The notes: generated from the sequence alone by a model not told the origin. Shown: positions 16,155 through 25,220, counted from the stretch's first letter. The stretch: 35,816 bases of DNA from Bryobacterales bacterium (GCA_003164035.1 PLRS01000022.1:1-35816), one strand, 5' to 3'. Translations and numbers: made by a program.

Positions 16155-16883
16155 ATGCCTCTGCTGGAATTTCGCGACGTCGGGTATCGAATTGCCGACA
16201 AGACCATCCTCTCGCACCTTAGCTTTTCCGTGGAAGCCGGGGAAACTCTCGTCCTCCTCGGCCGCAGCGGCTCCGGCAAAACCACCGCGCTTAAAATGAC
16301 GAACGGCCTTCTGTTCCCGACCACCGGGCAGGTCCTGGTCGAAGGCCGCCCCACGCTGGAGTGGGACCCTATCCGCCTGAAGCGGCGCATCGGCTACGTG
16401 ATCCAGGAGGCCGGACTCTTCCCGCACCTTACCGTGGCCGAGAATGTCGGCCTGGTGCCTAAACTGGAAGGTTGGAACCCGTCTGAGCGGGATCGTCGCG
16501 CGGGTGATCTCCTGGAAAAGGTCGGCCTCGCGCCGGCCGAATTCCTTACGCGCTATCCGCGCCAGCTTTCCGGCGGAGAGCGCCAGCGCGTGGGCGTGGC
16601 GCGCGCACTAGCCGCCGATCCCGCGCTACTGCTTTTCGATGAGCCGTTCGGCGCTCTCGATCCGGTTACCCGCCGCGAGCTCCAGCAGCAGTTTCTGGAG
16701 CTCGGCCGCGACTTCCATAAGACTTGCATCTTCGTGACCCACGATGTCCGGGAAGCCTTGCGGCTGGGCACGCGCGTCGCTCTGCTGGTTGGCGGACGCC
16801 TGGAAACCATTGCCGCGCCGGCCGAATTCCGATGCGCCCAAACCGAGGAAGCACGAGCCTTCCTGGCAGGTCTGGAGGATTGA
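16155..16883 (+). CDS. Betaine/osmoprotectant-type ABC transporter ATP-binding protein
   Basis: ATPase subunit of an OpuB/ProV-like importer. Walker A GRSGSGKTT at residues 36-44, Q-loop VIQEAGLFPHLTV, signature LSGGERQRVGVARAL, Walker B LLLFDEPFGALDP, and the H-loop IFVTHDVREAL. 242 residues: it lacks the C-terminal CBS pair that senses ionic strength in osmoregulatory OpuA/ProV proteins, which argues against a pure osmostress role. The start is ATG 16155, where translation begins MPLLEFRDVGYRIADK; upstream sequence in the same frame is not family-like. It lies about 98 bp after egtD in the same direction and seven bases before the permease gene. Confidence 0.88.
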   Translation: MPLLEFRDVGYRIADKTILSHLSFSVEAGETLVLLGRSGSGKTTALKMTNGLLFPTTGQVLVEGRPTLEWDPIRLKRRIGYVIQEAGLFPHLTVAENVGLVPKLEGWNPSERDRRAGDLLEKVGLAPAEFLTRYPRQLSGGERQRVGVARALAADPALLLFDEPFGALDPVTRRELQQQFLELGRDFHKTCIFVTHDVREALRLGTRVALLVGGRLETIAAPAEFRCAQTEEARAFLAGLED

Positions 16884-16890
16884 TCGCCCG

Positions 16891-17508
16891 ATGCGCTCCG
16901 ATCTGGCCCACGACATCCTCCAACTTACCGGGGAACACCTGCTGCTGGTGGTGAGCGCGATGGGCATGGCCATCCTGCTGGGAGTGCCGGCCGGCATTCT
17001 GCTCACCCGCCGTGCGGCCCTGCGAAGATGGCTGCTGGGATTCGCCAGCGTGGTTCAGACCATTCCAAGCCTGGCGCTTTTCGGGTTTCTGATTCCGGTC
17101 CCCCTGATCGGCGGTATCGGGCCGCGCACCGTGATTGTGTCACTGGTGCTTTACGCGCTGCTGCCCATCATGCGCAACACCTTCGTCGGCATCGCGAGTG
17201 TGGACGCGGCCGTCTGCGAATCCGCCATCGCCATGGGCATGACCGATTGGCAGCTTCTACGCCTGGTGCAATTGCCTCTCGCGGCCCAGACCATTCTGGC
17301 CGGCATCCGCATTGCCACCGTGGCGACGATCGGCACCGCCACGATTGCGGCCGCGATCGGCGGAGGCGGACTGGGTGTATTCATCTTTCGCGGCGTCGCA
17401 TCCGTGGATTCGGCGCAGATTCTGGCCGGCGCGGTGCCCGCGGCGCTAATGGCGCTCGTGGCGGACGGGGGATTAGGATGGATCGAACGAAAATTGGCGC
17501 CGGCCTGA
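16891..17508 (+). CDS. Betaine/osmoprotectant-type ABC transporter permease
   Basis: Membrane subunit of 205 residues with about five to six hydrophobic segments (LLLVVSAMGMAILLGVPAG, FASVVQTIPSLALFGFLIPV, IVSLVLYALLPIMRNTFVGI, IGTATIAAAIGGGGLGVFIF, ILAGAVPAALMALVADG). The EAA-loop pattern that contacts the ATPase is seen as ESAIAMGMTDWQLLRLVQLP. QTIPSLALFGF, IMRNT and IATVATIGTATIAAAIG are typical of OpuBB/YehW-type permeases. In pneumococcal EgtU the permease is fused to its binding domain; here the two are separate genes overlapping by 31 bases (17478-17508), which is close to that arrangement. Confidence 0.9.
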   Translation: MRSDLAHDILQLTGEHLLLVVSAMGMAILLGVPAGILLTRRAALRRWLLGFASVVQTIPSLALFGFLIPVPLIGGIGPRTVIVSLVLYALLPIMRNTFVGIASVDAAVCESAIAMGMTDWQLLRLVQLPLAAQTILAGIRIATVATIGTATIAAAIGGGGLGVFIFRGVASVDSAQILAGAVPAALMALVADGGLGWIERKLAPA

Positions 17509-18380
17509 TCGCGGCACTTCCGTGGTGCGCCTGGCTGTGGTGCGGGTGCTCGCGCCCGGCCGCGGATCGCGCCATCACCGTAGGCTCGAAGAACTTCACC
17601 GAACAGGTCGTGCTCGGGGAGATCATCGCCCAGCACTTGGAACATCGGCTGCATCGGCCCGTCGAACGGCGCCTCAATCTTGGCGGAACCTTGTTGGCGC
17701 ACCAGGCGCTTTTGAGCGGCCAGATCGATCTCTATCCCGAATACACCGGGACCGCGCTGGCGGCGATTCTCAAAGACTCCTCCGTTCCCGCCGGCTCGGC
17801 CGCCGCACTGGCCCGGGTGCGTTCCGAATACCAGCGCCGTTTCCAGGTCGAGTGGCTCGATCCCTTGGGCGTGGACAATGGATTTGCCATCGTGGTGCGC
17901 GGCCCGGACGCCCGCCGGCGCCACCTGGAAACGCTGACCGATGCCTCCGGGCGCAGCGAGCCCTGGACGCTGGGCGCGGGCTACGAATTCGAACAGCGCC
18001 CCGACGGATTCGCCGCGCTGGAGAGCGCCTACCGCCTGCGTTTTTCCTCCGGGCCCAGAAGCATGGATCTCGGTTTGCTTTACCAGGCACTGGAACAGCG
18101 GCAAGTCGATATGATTGCCGCCAACGCAACCGACGGCCTGCTTTCGAAGCTCGATCTCAAGGTCCTTGCCGACGATCGTCACGCCTTCCCGCCCTACCAG
18201 GTTTGCATTGCCGTGCGCCAGGACCGCCTGCGCCAGATCCCTGGCCTTGAACCAGCCTTGCGCGAATTGTCGGGCAAATTCACCAACCAGGCTATGCGGC
18301 AACTCAACTACCAAGTGGACGCCCAGCATCGCTCCGCCGCCCAGGTCGCAGCCGGGTTCCTAAAGCAAGGCGGAATGTGA
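17478..18380 (+). CDS. Betaine-type substrate-binding lipoprotein (OpuAC/EgtU-like)
   Basis: Binding component of the importer, 300 residues. The N-terminus has a hydrophobic signal ending in a probable lipobox Cys (LIAALPWCAWLWCGC). The mature protein begins with the family pattern ITVGSKNFTEQVVLGEIIAQ, then GGTLLAHQALLSGQIDLYPE with YTGTALAAIL, and later MDLGLLYQALEQRQVDMIAA followed by NATDGLL and DDRHAFPPYQVCI. Proteins of this class bind quaternary amines (choline, glycine betaine, carnitine) in an aromatic cage, and a sub-branch (EgtU) binds ergothioneine. Position after egtB and egtD makes ergothioneine or hercynine the best guess; choline or betaine remain possible. The start ATG 17478 lies inside the permease gene end. 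Confidence 0.88.
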   Translation: MDRTKIGAGLIAALPWCAWLWCGCSRPAADRAITVGSKNFTEQVVLGEIIAQHLEHRLHRPVERRLNLGGTLLAHQALLSGQIDLYPEYTGTALAAILKDSSVPAGSAAALARVRSEYQRRFQVEWLDPLGVDNGFAIVVRGPDARRRHLETLTDASGRSEPWTLGAGYEFEQRPDGFAALESAYRLRFSSGPRSMDLGLLYQALEQRQVDMIAANATDGLLSKLDLKVLADDRHAFPPYQVCIAVRQDRLRQIPGLEPALRELSGKFTNQAMRQLNYQVDAQHRSAAQVAAGFLKQGGM

Positions 18381-18425
18381 GTGGGCATGCGATGTACATG
18401 TACTGATGATTCCGAACAGGAGTAG

Positions 18426-19964
18426 TCAGCCCGTTCGCCTTCCCACCAGTTGGCTCAACTCCTTGATGGCTTCCATCAAGTGCTCCGATTGGGCGCTGAG
18501 TTCCACCGAAGCGGAGGCGCTCTGTTCGGCATGAGCGGCCACGCCTTGTGTGACCGAACTCATTTCAGACACGGCGCTGGCGACCCTTTCCATGCTGGCG
18601 CGCTGATCCTCCGCCGCGTGTGTGATCGACCCGACGGCTTCATCGAGCGGCTTGCCGCGGCTCTCGATTTCCCGCAGCCGTTTTACCACCTGCCCGCAGA
18701 TTTCAGCTCCACGTTGGGTGCGCTCGATGGCGTTTCCGACCAGAGACGTAGTTTCCTTCGCCGAAGCCGCGCTTCGTTGAGCCAGGCTGCGCACCTCATC
18801 GGCCACCACCGCAAATCCAGCCCCGGCTTCTCCCGCCCGGGCGGCTTCCACGGCGGCGTTCAGTGCCAGGACGTTGGTCTGGAAAGCGATTTCGTCGATT
18901 ACTTTGATAATCCTGGCAACCCCCTGACTCGCCTCCCCGATTTCCTCCATGGCATCCGACATTCGTTTCATATCGGCCACAGCTTCGAAAGCAGCTTCAC
19001 CGGTTTGTTCGGTAAGAGCCTTGGCCCGGCGAGCGCCATCGGTGCTATTCCTGATTTTTTCCGATATGCTCCCAACCGAGCCGTTGATTTCCTCCAGAGA
19101 GGCGGCCTGTTCGGTGGCGCTCTGTGCCAGGCTTTGGCTGGCCGCGGCGATCTGACCGGCGGCGGAAGATGTCTCCGTGCTGGAGGCTCCCACCGTATCT
19201 ATGACTTCCGCGAGCGGCCGGATGATGTCCCTTTTGCTATACCAATAGAAACCGACGGCAGTCAGAATACCGATGGGGATCACCCACAGCAGAGTGGTGA
19301 TCCACGCCCCCGATTGTGCCTTGGCCGACGCCACGCGGTCGACCTGGTCCAAGTGCGCTTTCAACACAAAAGCGCCATGAATCTGTCCCGCTTTCCATCC
19401 TTCCATCTTGTATCCGAGCGCGTCCTTGCCATCGTGGGTCGGGCTGTCAGCCGGGTCCCCATGGCAAATCAGACAATCCTCGGTCAGGCGGATCGGCCGG
19501 GCGTAGACAATCAGGTTCGCACTCCTGTCGGCGGCGAAGTATTCTTCCTGGCCGCTGGTTTCGAGCGCATCCAGGATGGCAGCTTCTTCCGCTGTCGGTT
19601 CATTCCGGGAATCGCGGGCTTGACGCTTGGGAACCCTGAACTCAAAGCCCTCCCGATCGGCAACCTTATGGATGGAATTCCATGCAGCGACGACCGGGAC
19701 ACTATCGTATAGGCTGGTGTGCCGAAAGCCGCCGCCCTGCTTCGCGTCGCGCTCCATAGCCGCTTCGTCGAATGCGTGCCGGGTCCGCAGACTCGAAATA
19801 GAGCTGCGCACCTCCTCGGCCGCAGTCACCGCCGCCCTCATGGTATTGCGCGTCAGTTCGATTCCCTGATCTCCAATCACCCGGTGCTGAACCCACAATG
19901 CCGTCAAGGTGCTCAGCACCACGCTGCCCGTGGCTACGACGATTACTTTGCTTCCGATTGTCAT
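18426..19964 (-). CDS. Methyl-accepting chemotaxis protein with c-type haem sensor domain
   Basis: Transmembrane chemoreceptor of 512 residues. TM1 is about residues 7-25; a periplasmic Tll0287-like (DUF3365) domain follows with a c-haem motif CLICH at 164-168 ([14 protein letters not shown]) and the typical [12 protein letters not shown] and [16 protein letters not shown] contexts; TM2 is about 220-242. The cytoplasmic part is a long coiled coil with the CheA/CheW hairpin tip [20 protein letters not shown], then [20 protein letters not shown]. The HAMP region is short or degenerate. Such receptors bind haem covalently and are thought to sense redox state, O2 or NO. No che genes are nearby. 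It converges with the ABC transporter genes, 45 bp apart. Confidence 0.92.
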   Translation of the reverse strand: MTIGSKVIVVATGSVVLSTLTALWVQHRVIGDQGIELTRNTMRAAVTAAEEVRSSISSLRTRHAFDEAAMERDAKQGGGFRHTSLYDSVPVVAAWNSIHKVADREGFEFRVPKRQARDSRNEPTAEEAAILDALETSGQEEYFAADRSANLIVYARPIRLTEDCLICHGDPADSPTHDGKDALGYKMEGWKAGQIHGAFVLKAHLDQVDRVASAKAQSGAWITTLLWVIPIGILTAVGFYWYSKRDIIRPLAEVIDTVGASSTETSSAAGQIAAASQSLAQSATEQAASLEEINGSVGSISEKIRNSTDGARRAKALTEQTGEAAFEAVADMKRMSDAMEEIGEASQGVARIIKVIDEIAFQTNVLALNAAVEAARAGEAGAGFAVVADEVRSLAQRSAASAKETTSLVGNAIERTQRGAEICGQVVKRLREIESRGKPLDEAVGSITHAAEDQRASMERVASAVSEMSSVTQGVAAHAEQSASASVELSAQSEHLMEAIKELSQLVGRRTG

Positions 19965-20094
19965 AGGAATGCGCCGGCCGTTTAGCTCATCACAGGGAAC
20001 ATATCGGAAGAACTCTTCGCTCGCAGTAGGGCGTCTTCCGTAGAATTTATTCCACGAAGAGGGACGACCCGACGTGGCATTATGCGCCCGCCCT

Positions 20095-21345
20095 CTACAG
20101 CGTCAACTGGCCCCGAGGGGCGCGGGCCAGCCGCGCTTTCAGACGCTGTTCGCGGCGGCGCATCTCGGGGGTATCTTCCAGCGCCAGGGCGGCGCGGGCC
20201 ATTTCGAGCGCCATCGCGTAGTTGCGCTGGCGGTGCTCGTAATCCTTGGCTAGCGCCTCAAGTGCGCGCACTTGATAAGGATTGCGCGATTGGGCCAGTT
20301 CGGACACCGCGCCCAGAGCCGCTTCTTCCCTTCCCAACCGGCGTTCCAGGGCGGCCGCGTCCCAGAGCGTGCGAAACAGCAGGTGATCGGGAAGGCCGAG
20401 CTCCACCGCGCGGCGGAGCAGGTCGAGGGCTTCCTGGTGCCGTTCGGCCTGGGCGAGCCAGCGCGCCAGGCCGACCAGGTCCGCCCCGTGGCGCAACGCC
20501 CGGGCGCCGGCCTGGGACCGAAATGCCCGTGGCACGATGGCCGTAAGGCAAGCCAGGGAAAGGATATCGATGGCGTTGTGATGGAAAATCGGCACCAGGC
20601 GAAAAGCCTCTTGCCGGCGTAGAAACTCAAAATAGCAATAGGGGATCATTTCGCCGGGCAGGTCGCCCTGGCGCTCGACGCCCAATACCTGCTGCTCCAG
20701 ATCCACCAGGCGGCAGCTTTCCAGGCGCAGCTTCCACAGCCGCCGCGCGCCGAACAGCAGATCCAGGTGCTCCATGCGCTCGAAAGGATGGTGCGCGCGC
20801 ACCATCCGGTACCGGGTTTCGAGCAGCGGTTGGTCGTAAGCCTTGCCGTTGTACGTCACCATCACGTCGAAATCCGCCAGGTACTCGGAAAGCCGGCACA
20901 ACACCGACGCTTCTTCGCCATAATCGCGCATGAAGAACTGGCGCACGCGAAAACCGGAGGCGTCGATCGAACCTACGCCGATCAGAAATGCATAGGTTCC
21001 CGTGCCTCCGGCGAGGCCGGTAGTCTCGGTGTCGAGAAACGCCCATTTGGCGGGATGGACGGAGGCGATAGCGCCACCCGAGAGCGGCGACAGCAGGTCG
21101 CCGGGCAGCTCGAACAGGTCCCCGATGTCGACTGAGCCATGGCGCCGGTGACGCTCCCAGAGCCGCTCCGTTTCGAAGTGCTCACCATTGGATGTGCGCA
21201 CCACCTCGCCCGAGATCAGCTCTTCCAGGAAGGATTGCGAAGCGGCGTCGGCCCGGCGCGGCGCGGGCGAAGCGCCGGCGTACTTCCGGTCGATGCGCGC
21301 GATCCGCTGCCGGAGCTCGGCAAGCTGTTGCTTCAGATCTTCCAT
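20095..21345 (-). CDS. RNase H-like 3'-5' exonuclease (YprB type) with helical repeat tail
   Basis: DnaQ/RNase H-superfamily nuclease of 416 residues. The N-terminus is a short coiled coil ([20 protein letters not shown]). The DEDD core is visible: [20 protein letters not shown] (Asp, Glu), [20 protein letters not shown] (Asp), and [14 protein letters not shown] (His/Asp). After about residue 270 come helix-turn-helix repeats resembling TPRs ([59 protein letters not shown]). The start at 21345 begins translation with the coiled coil; the upstream extension to 21399 is non-specific. Single-strand DNA or RNA could be the substrate; the TPR tail suggests a protein partner. Confidence 0.85.
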   Translation of the reverse strand: MEDLKQQLAELRQRIARIDRKYAGASPAPRRADAASQSFLEELISGEVVRTSNGEHFETERLWERHRRHGSVDIGDLFELPGDLLSPLSGGAIASVHPAKWAFLDTETTGLAGGTGTYAFLIGVGSIDASGFRVRQFFMRDYGEEASVLCRLSEYLADFDVMVTYNGKAYDQPLLETRYRMVRAHHPFERMEHLDLLFGARRLWKLRLESCRLVDLEQQVLGVERQGDLPGEMIPYCYFEFLRRQEAFRLVPIFHHNAIDILSLACLTAIVPRAFRSQAGARALRHGADLVGLARWLAQAERHQEALDLLRRAVELGLPDHLLFRTLWDAAALERRLGREEAALGAVSELAQSRNPYQVRALEALAKDYEHRQRNYAMALEMARAALALEDTPEMRRREQRLKARLARAPRGQLTL

Positions 21346-21460
21346 CTCCGCTTCGCTTTTTCTTTGCCTAATATAGCAAGCGCGGCGGTGCGATACCATC
21401 CCGGCCCCAGGAGTGATTCCGCCGGGCTATGATCGTCGGCATGTCGATCCAGCCCCGCGA

Positions 21461-21621
21461 GGTGCTTAACCGGCCTGGGTAAATCCGTTCCCGGCAACCG
21501 CTCCCTCGCGGTCGCGGCTCGGTAAGTGATTGAAAACGCGCGGCGCCCGTAACCGAGCCGCGACCGCGAGGGAGCGGTTGCTGCGCCTTAACTGCGAAAT
21601 TCCCCAAATCGGTTAAGCACC
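21461..21621 (+). mobile_element. MITE-like element with perfect 12-bp terminal inverted repeats
   Basis: The 161-base element starts GGTGCTTAACCG (21461-21472) and ends CGGTTAAGCACC (21610-21621), exact reverse complements. Inside lies a second perfect inverted repeat with 29-bp arms (21494-21522 and 21553-21581, core CGCTCCCTCGCGGTCGCGG) around a 30-base loop. It has no coding capacity. AGCCCCG occurs three bases outside each end (21451-21457, 21625-21631), a possible target duplication. A deleted copy lies at 8917-9007, and the inner palindrome alone at 33710-33779. Confidence 0.8.
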
Positions 21622-21830
21622 CCGAGCCCCGGAAGGCTGCCCCGGCTGGTGTATCATAGCGGGAAACCGGTCAGTTTCAACGATTCGTTTGCGGATCGCC
21701 GCCCGTGTAATCGGGCGCCGCCAATGCAATCCGCTATCGCGGTGAATTCTCGATCGTCGGCGGCGAAACGGTGGTGCCGCCCGGGCGCCGGTTGGCACAA
21801 CGTTCGAGATCGAATTGAGGTTGAGTCTTG

Positions 21831-23480
21831 ATGCGATACATAGGTAACGGAATGACCCTGTTGGCGATCGCGCTCTGCGTATCCTTTACTGCCTCGGGCC
21901 AGGGCGGCAGCGGCCGCGCCGGGCGGGCCGGCCAAGCGCAACAGGCTGGAGCCCCACAGGCCGGAGCGCCTGCGAATACGGCGGGGCGGGGCGACGGCGG
22001 CGACTTTTACAACTACGATACAGCGGCCGGCATAGGATCCGCGATCCCCGACGCTCCGCCCGCGGAAACGCACCAGAAGATTGCGGTCGACGGGGAAGCG
22101 CTCGCCTACACGGCGCGAGCCGGCTACCTGCCCCTGCGAAACGCGACCACGGGACAACCCGAAGCCCATCTGTTTTACACCAGCTACACCAAGGACGGCG
22201 TCGGCGGCTCGTCCCCGCGCCCGGTATTGTTTTTCCTGGGGGGCGCTCCCGGCGTGGCGGCCGCCTGGCAGGAGTTCGGCGGGCTGGGCCCGAAGCGGAT
22301 GAGATGGATGAACGACGGCACCGCCGGGATGCCGCCCTACGCGTGGGTGGACAATCCCCATACGCTGCTCGGCCAGGCGGATCTGGTTTTCGTGAATCCG
22401 GTGGGCACGGGATTCAGCCGGCCCGACCAGCCAAACCGCGGCCCGAGCTTTTGGAATACCGCCGCCGACGTGGCCTCGCTCGCCGAGTTCGTGCGGAGTT
22501 TTTTCCATACTTACAACCGCGGAAACGCACCGCTCTTTCTGGCCGGCGAGGACTTTGGCACGGCGCGGGCGGCGGGTTTGGCCGCCTATCTCATCGAACA
22601 CCAGACGCCGGTTCAGGGCGTGGTGTTGTTATCGATGGCCATGAGCCCCGACGCCGTGGCCGGCGACGAGCAATACATCACCCTGCTGCCGAGCCTGGCG
22701 ATGGCCGCCTGGCATCACAAGAAGCTGGCACCGGAGCTGACCGCCATGAGCGCCGAACAGATTTCCGGCCAGGCCCGCCAGTTCGCATCCCGCGAGTATC
22801 TGCACGCGCTCTATAAAGGAGACCGCATAACGCCGGAGGAACGCGCCAAGGTAGTAGCGGACCTGTCGCGGCTCACCGGCCTGGCGAAGGCATTTATCGT
22901 AAACAACGATTTGCGGATTTCGCTCGAGCGTTTTAGCGGCGAGCTGATGCACGACCAGCGCCTTGGGCTTTCGAACTCCGATGCGCGAGTGACCGGCTTT
23001 GTGCCGGCCCCGGCGGGCGGGCGCGGATTTGGCGGCGGGCGGGGTGGCTTCGGCGCCCCTCCGGCACCCATCGATTTCAATCTGAGCCATCTGGCCGGCG
23101 GCTTTGAGACTGCCTACGATGCCTATCTGAGGCGCGAGCTCGGCTTCGACGGCAGCGGAATCTTCTACCTTTCGAGCGGCGGCGTCGGCACCTTCGCCTC
23201 CACCGGGAGCGGCGACGCCAGCCTGGCCACCGCTTTCGCCCGCAACCCCGGCCTGCGCCTTTTCGTGGGCATGAACTACTTCGATCTGAATGCGCCGTTC
23301 TACGCGGCCGAATTCACCCTGGCTCACCTGAGCGTGTCGCCGGAGGCGCGCGCCCATAACATCACCGTCGGTCGCTTCGAGGCCGGGCAGATGACCTATG
23401 TCGACAACAAGGCGCTGGCCGAACTTCAAGCCGACCTGGCCGCCTTCATCCGCGGAGCCGCTACACCGGCAAGTAAGTAA
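21831..23480 (+). CDS. S10 serine carboxypeptidase-like protein with lost catalytic residues (pseudoenzyme)
   Basis: Exported protein of about 549 residues, clearly paralogous to the next gene across its whole length. Signal peptide MTLLAIALCVSFTASG is followed by a low-complexity Gly/Ala/Gln segment (about residues 25-60). The S10 nucleophile motif GESYG is changed to GEDFG (Asp241 replaces Ser), the catalytic His is Gln520 (EAGQMTYVD versus ESGHMVYID in the partner), and the oxyanion motif NGGPG reads LGGAPG. The Asp region (LFVGMNYFDLNAPF) is kept. A Gly/Phe-rich insert (GGRGFGGGRGGFGAPP) sits near residue 395. The frame is intact, so it is a maintained non-peptidase, perhaps a binding or regulatory partner. 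Start ATG 21831; a TTG precedes it in frame. Confidence 0.88.
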   Translation: MRYIGNGMTLLAIALCVSFTASGQGGSGRAGRAGQAQQAGAPQAGAPANTAGRGDGGDFYNYDTAAGIGSAIPDAPPAETHQKIAVDGEALAYTARAGYLPLRNATTGQPEAHLFYTSYTKDGVGGSSPRPVLFFLGGAPGVAAAWQEFGGLGPKRMRWMNDGTAGMPPYAWVDNPHTLLGQADLVFVNPVGTGFSRPDQPNRGPSFWNTAADVASLAEFVRSFFHTYNRGNAPLFLAGEDFGTARAAGLAAYLIEHQTPVQGVVLLSMAMSPDAVAGDEQYITLLPSLAMAAWHHKKLAPELTAMSAEQISGQARQFASREYLHALYKGDRITPEERAKVVADLSRLTGLAKAFIVNNDLRISLERFSGELMHDQRLGLSNSDARVTGFVPAPAGGRGFGGGRGGFGAPPAPIDFNLSHLAGGFETAYDAYLRRELGFDGSGIFYLSSGGVGTFASTGSGDASLATAFARNPGLRLFVGMNYFDLNAPFYAAEFTLAHLSVSPEARAHNITVGRFEAGQMTYVDNKALAELQADLAAFIRGAATPASK

Positions 23481-23504
23481 GCTGCGCAACCAAGGAGCAA
23501 TGTC

Positions 23505-25028
23505 ATGAGAAACTACGGACTCTTCATCATCTTAATGGCTGCCCTGGCCGCGCAGTCCTTCGCCCAAGGTCGGGGCGGTGCCCCCGCCGCGATTAACGAC
23601 TTCTATCGTTTCAATTACGACACCGAAGAGATGCAGCCGATCCACTACCCCGCCGAACCAATTACCACCCGGCATGAGATCGCGTTGCACGGAGAGACCA
23701 TCCAGTACACGGCCCGCGTGGGATTCCTGCCCATCCACCAGGCCACCAGTGGCGTGACCGAGGGGCATTTGTTTTACGTCTACTATTCCAAGAACGGAGT
23801 CACCGATAAGTCCAAACGGCCGGTCTGGTTCTTATTCAACGGCGGACCGGGCGCGGCCACGGTCTGGCTGCACATGGGCGCCTTTGGCCCCAAGATGGTG
23901 AAGATGAGCCCGAACGGCCTGGCAACGCCGCCGCCTTACACTTATGTCGATAACCCTAACTGCCTGCTCGATACCGGCGATCTGGTCTTCATCGACGCCA
24001 TGGGCACCGGCTTCAGCCGCCCGGACCAGCCAAAATATGGCCCCGACTTTGGCGGCGTGGAGAACGATCTGGCCGCCTTCGGCGAGTTTATCCGCGGCTT
24101 CCTGAACGAATATAACCTCTGGGGATCGCCTCTGTTTGTCGGCGGCGAGAGTTACGGCACCACCCGCGCGGCGGGCCTGGCCGGCTATCTTACCGACCAC
24201 GATATTCCCATTAACGGCGTGATGCTGCTGTCGGCGGTAATCGATTCCAATGCCAGCGCCGGCGAACAACGCCAATTGCAGACCCTGCCCACCGAGATCA
24301 TGACCGCGCATTTTCACAAAAAGCTGGCGCCCGATCTTCAAAAGCTGAGCGTGGAGCAGATGGCCGGACAGGCGCGCGAATTTGCCTCCGGCGAATACCT
24401 GGAATACCTGTTCGATGGCGCGCGCGCTACCGTTGCGCAACGCGAGAAAGCGCTCACCGACTTTGCGCGCTATACGGGACTCTCCAGGAGTTACATCGAC
24501 GGCCTCGACCTGCGTGTCCCGCTGGGGCCGTTCAGCACCGAGCTGCTGCGCGATCGACACCTGATGACGTCGCGCCTCGATTCGCGCTTCGCCGGCTACC
24601 AACTGGATGCGGGATCGACCAATACCAGCTTCGATTACAGCAATAGCAATATCGAAGACTGTTTCCTGACCGCCTTCGAAGCCTACGTCCGCAACGATCT
24701 GAACTATAAGAACGACAACCTCTACTACGTTGCCGGGAACGCGCCGCCGTGGTCCGGCGAATACAATACCGTGGTCAATCTCGAAGACGGTTTCGCCAAG
24801 AATCCGCACATGCATCTTTTCGTGGGCATGGGATATTACGATTTCGCCTGCCCCTTCTACCCCGTGGAGTGGACCATCGCCCACCTGAAGGTGTCCGACG
24901 AAGTCAAGAAGAATAACATATCCCTGGGCTACTACGAATCGGGCCACATGGTCTACATCGACCAGCCCGCGGCGGCTAAGTACCACGCCGACCTGGTGAA
25001 GTTCGTGCAGGCGTCATTGCCAAAATGA
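23505..25028 (+). CDS. S10 family serine carboxypeptidase, exported
   Basis: Secreted peptidase of the carboxypeptidase Y clan, 507 residues, predicted to remove C-terminal residues in the periplasm or outside. Signal peptide LFIILMAALAAQSFAQG. Catalytic elements are all present: oxyanion FNGGPGAAT, nucleophile Ser216 in GGESYGTTRAAGL, the acidic region LFVGMGYYDFACPF, and His481 in YYESGHMVYID. AAGGAG lies seven bases before the ATG. The gene follows its catalytically altered paralogue by 24 bases, so both are probably made together. The Gly-rich insert of the upstream paralogue is absent. Bacterial S10 enzymes are uncommon and notably expanded in acidobacteria, where most catalytic details are untested. 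Confidence 0.92.
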   Translation: MRNYGLFIILMAALAAQSFAQGRGGAPAAINDFYRFNYDTEEMQPIHYPAEPITTRHEIALHGETIQYTARVGFLPIHQATSGVTEGHLFYVYYSKNGVTDKSKRPVWFLFNGGPGAATVWLHMGAFGPKMVKMSPNGLATPPPYTYVDNPNCLLDTGDLVFIDAMGTGFSRPDQPKYGPDFGGVENDLAAFGEFIRGFLNEYNLWGSPLFVGGESYGTTRAAGLAGYLTDHDIPINGVMLLSAVIDSNASAGEQRQLQTLPTEIMTAHFHKKLAPDLQKLSVEQMAGQAREFASGEYLEYLFDGARATVAQREKALTDFARYTGLSRSYIDGLDLRVPLGPFSTELLRDRHLMTSRLDSRFAGYQLDAGSTNTSFDYSNSNIEDCFLTAFEAYVRNDLNYKNDNLYYVAGNAPPWSGEYNTVVNLEDGFAKNPHMHLFVGMGYYDFACPFYPVEWTIAHLKVSDEVKKNNISLGYYESGHMVYIDQPAAAKYHADLVKFVQASLPK

Positions 25029-25045
25029 CGCTCGTGGCGCGGGGA

Positions 25046-25142
25046 GGAGGTGGGACAGCCCATCGCTTTTCGTGGTCTGTCAGGCCCTCGCCAGGCTTAA
25101 CAGCCTGACAGACGACAAGGAACGATCGTCTGTCCCACCTCC
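25046..25142 (+). repeat. Nested inverted-repeat element
   Basis: Outer arms GGAGGTGGGACAG (25046-25058) and CTGTCCCACCTCC (25130-25142) are perfect 13-bp inverted repeats. Nested inside are GTCTGTCAGGC (25075-25085) and GCCTGACAGAC (25103-25113), 11-bp perfect arms. The whole is 97 bases and non-coding. It differs in sequence from the GGTGCTTAACCG family. It lies between the S10 operon and the convergent Fe-ADH gene, where it could also limit read-through. Confidence 0.75.
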
Positions 25143-25220
25143 CGGTCAGTTTTCCCTTGGCCGCCCTAAATGCCGAGGGTAACATCGGGAGCCACGGCTT
25201 ATAAGTGACCGGCGTCTAGC

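Noticed and set aside
18394-18403. GTACATGTAC palindrome between convergent genes as a regulatory site
   Set aside because: Only 10 bp, between two gene ends, with no further support.
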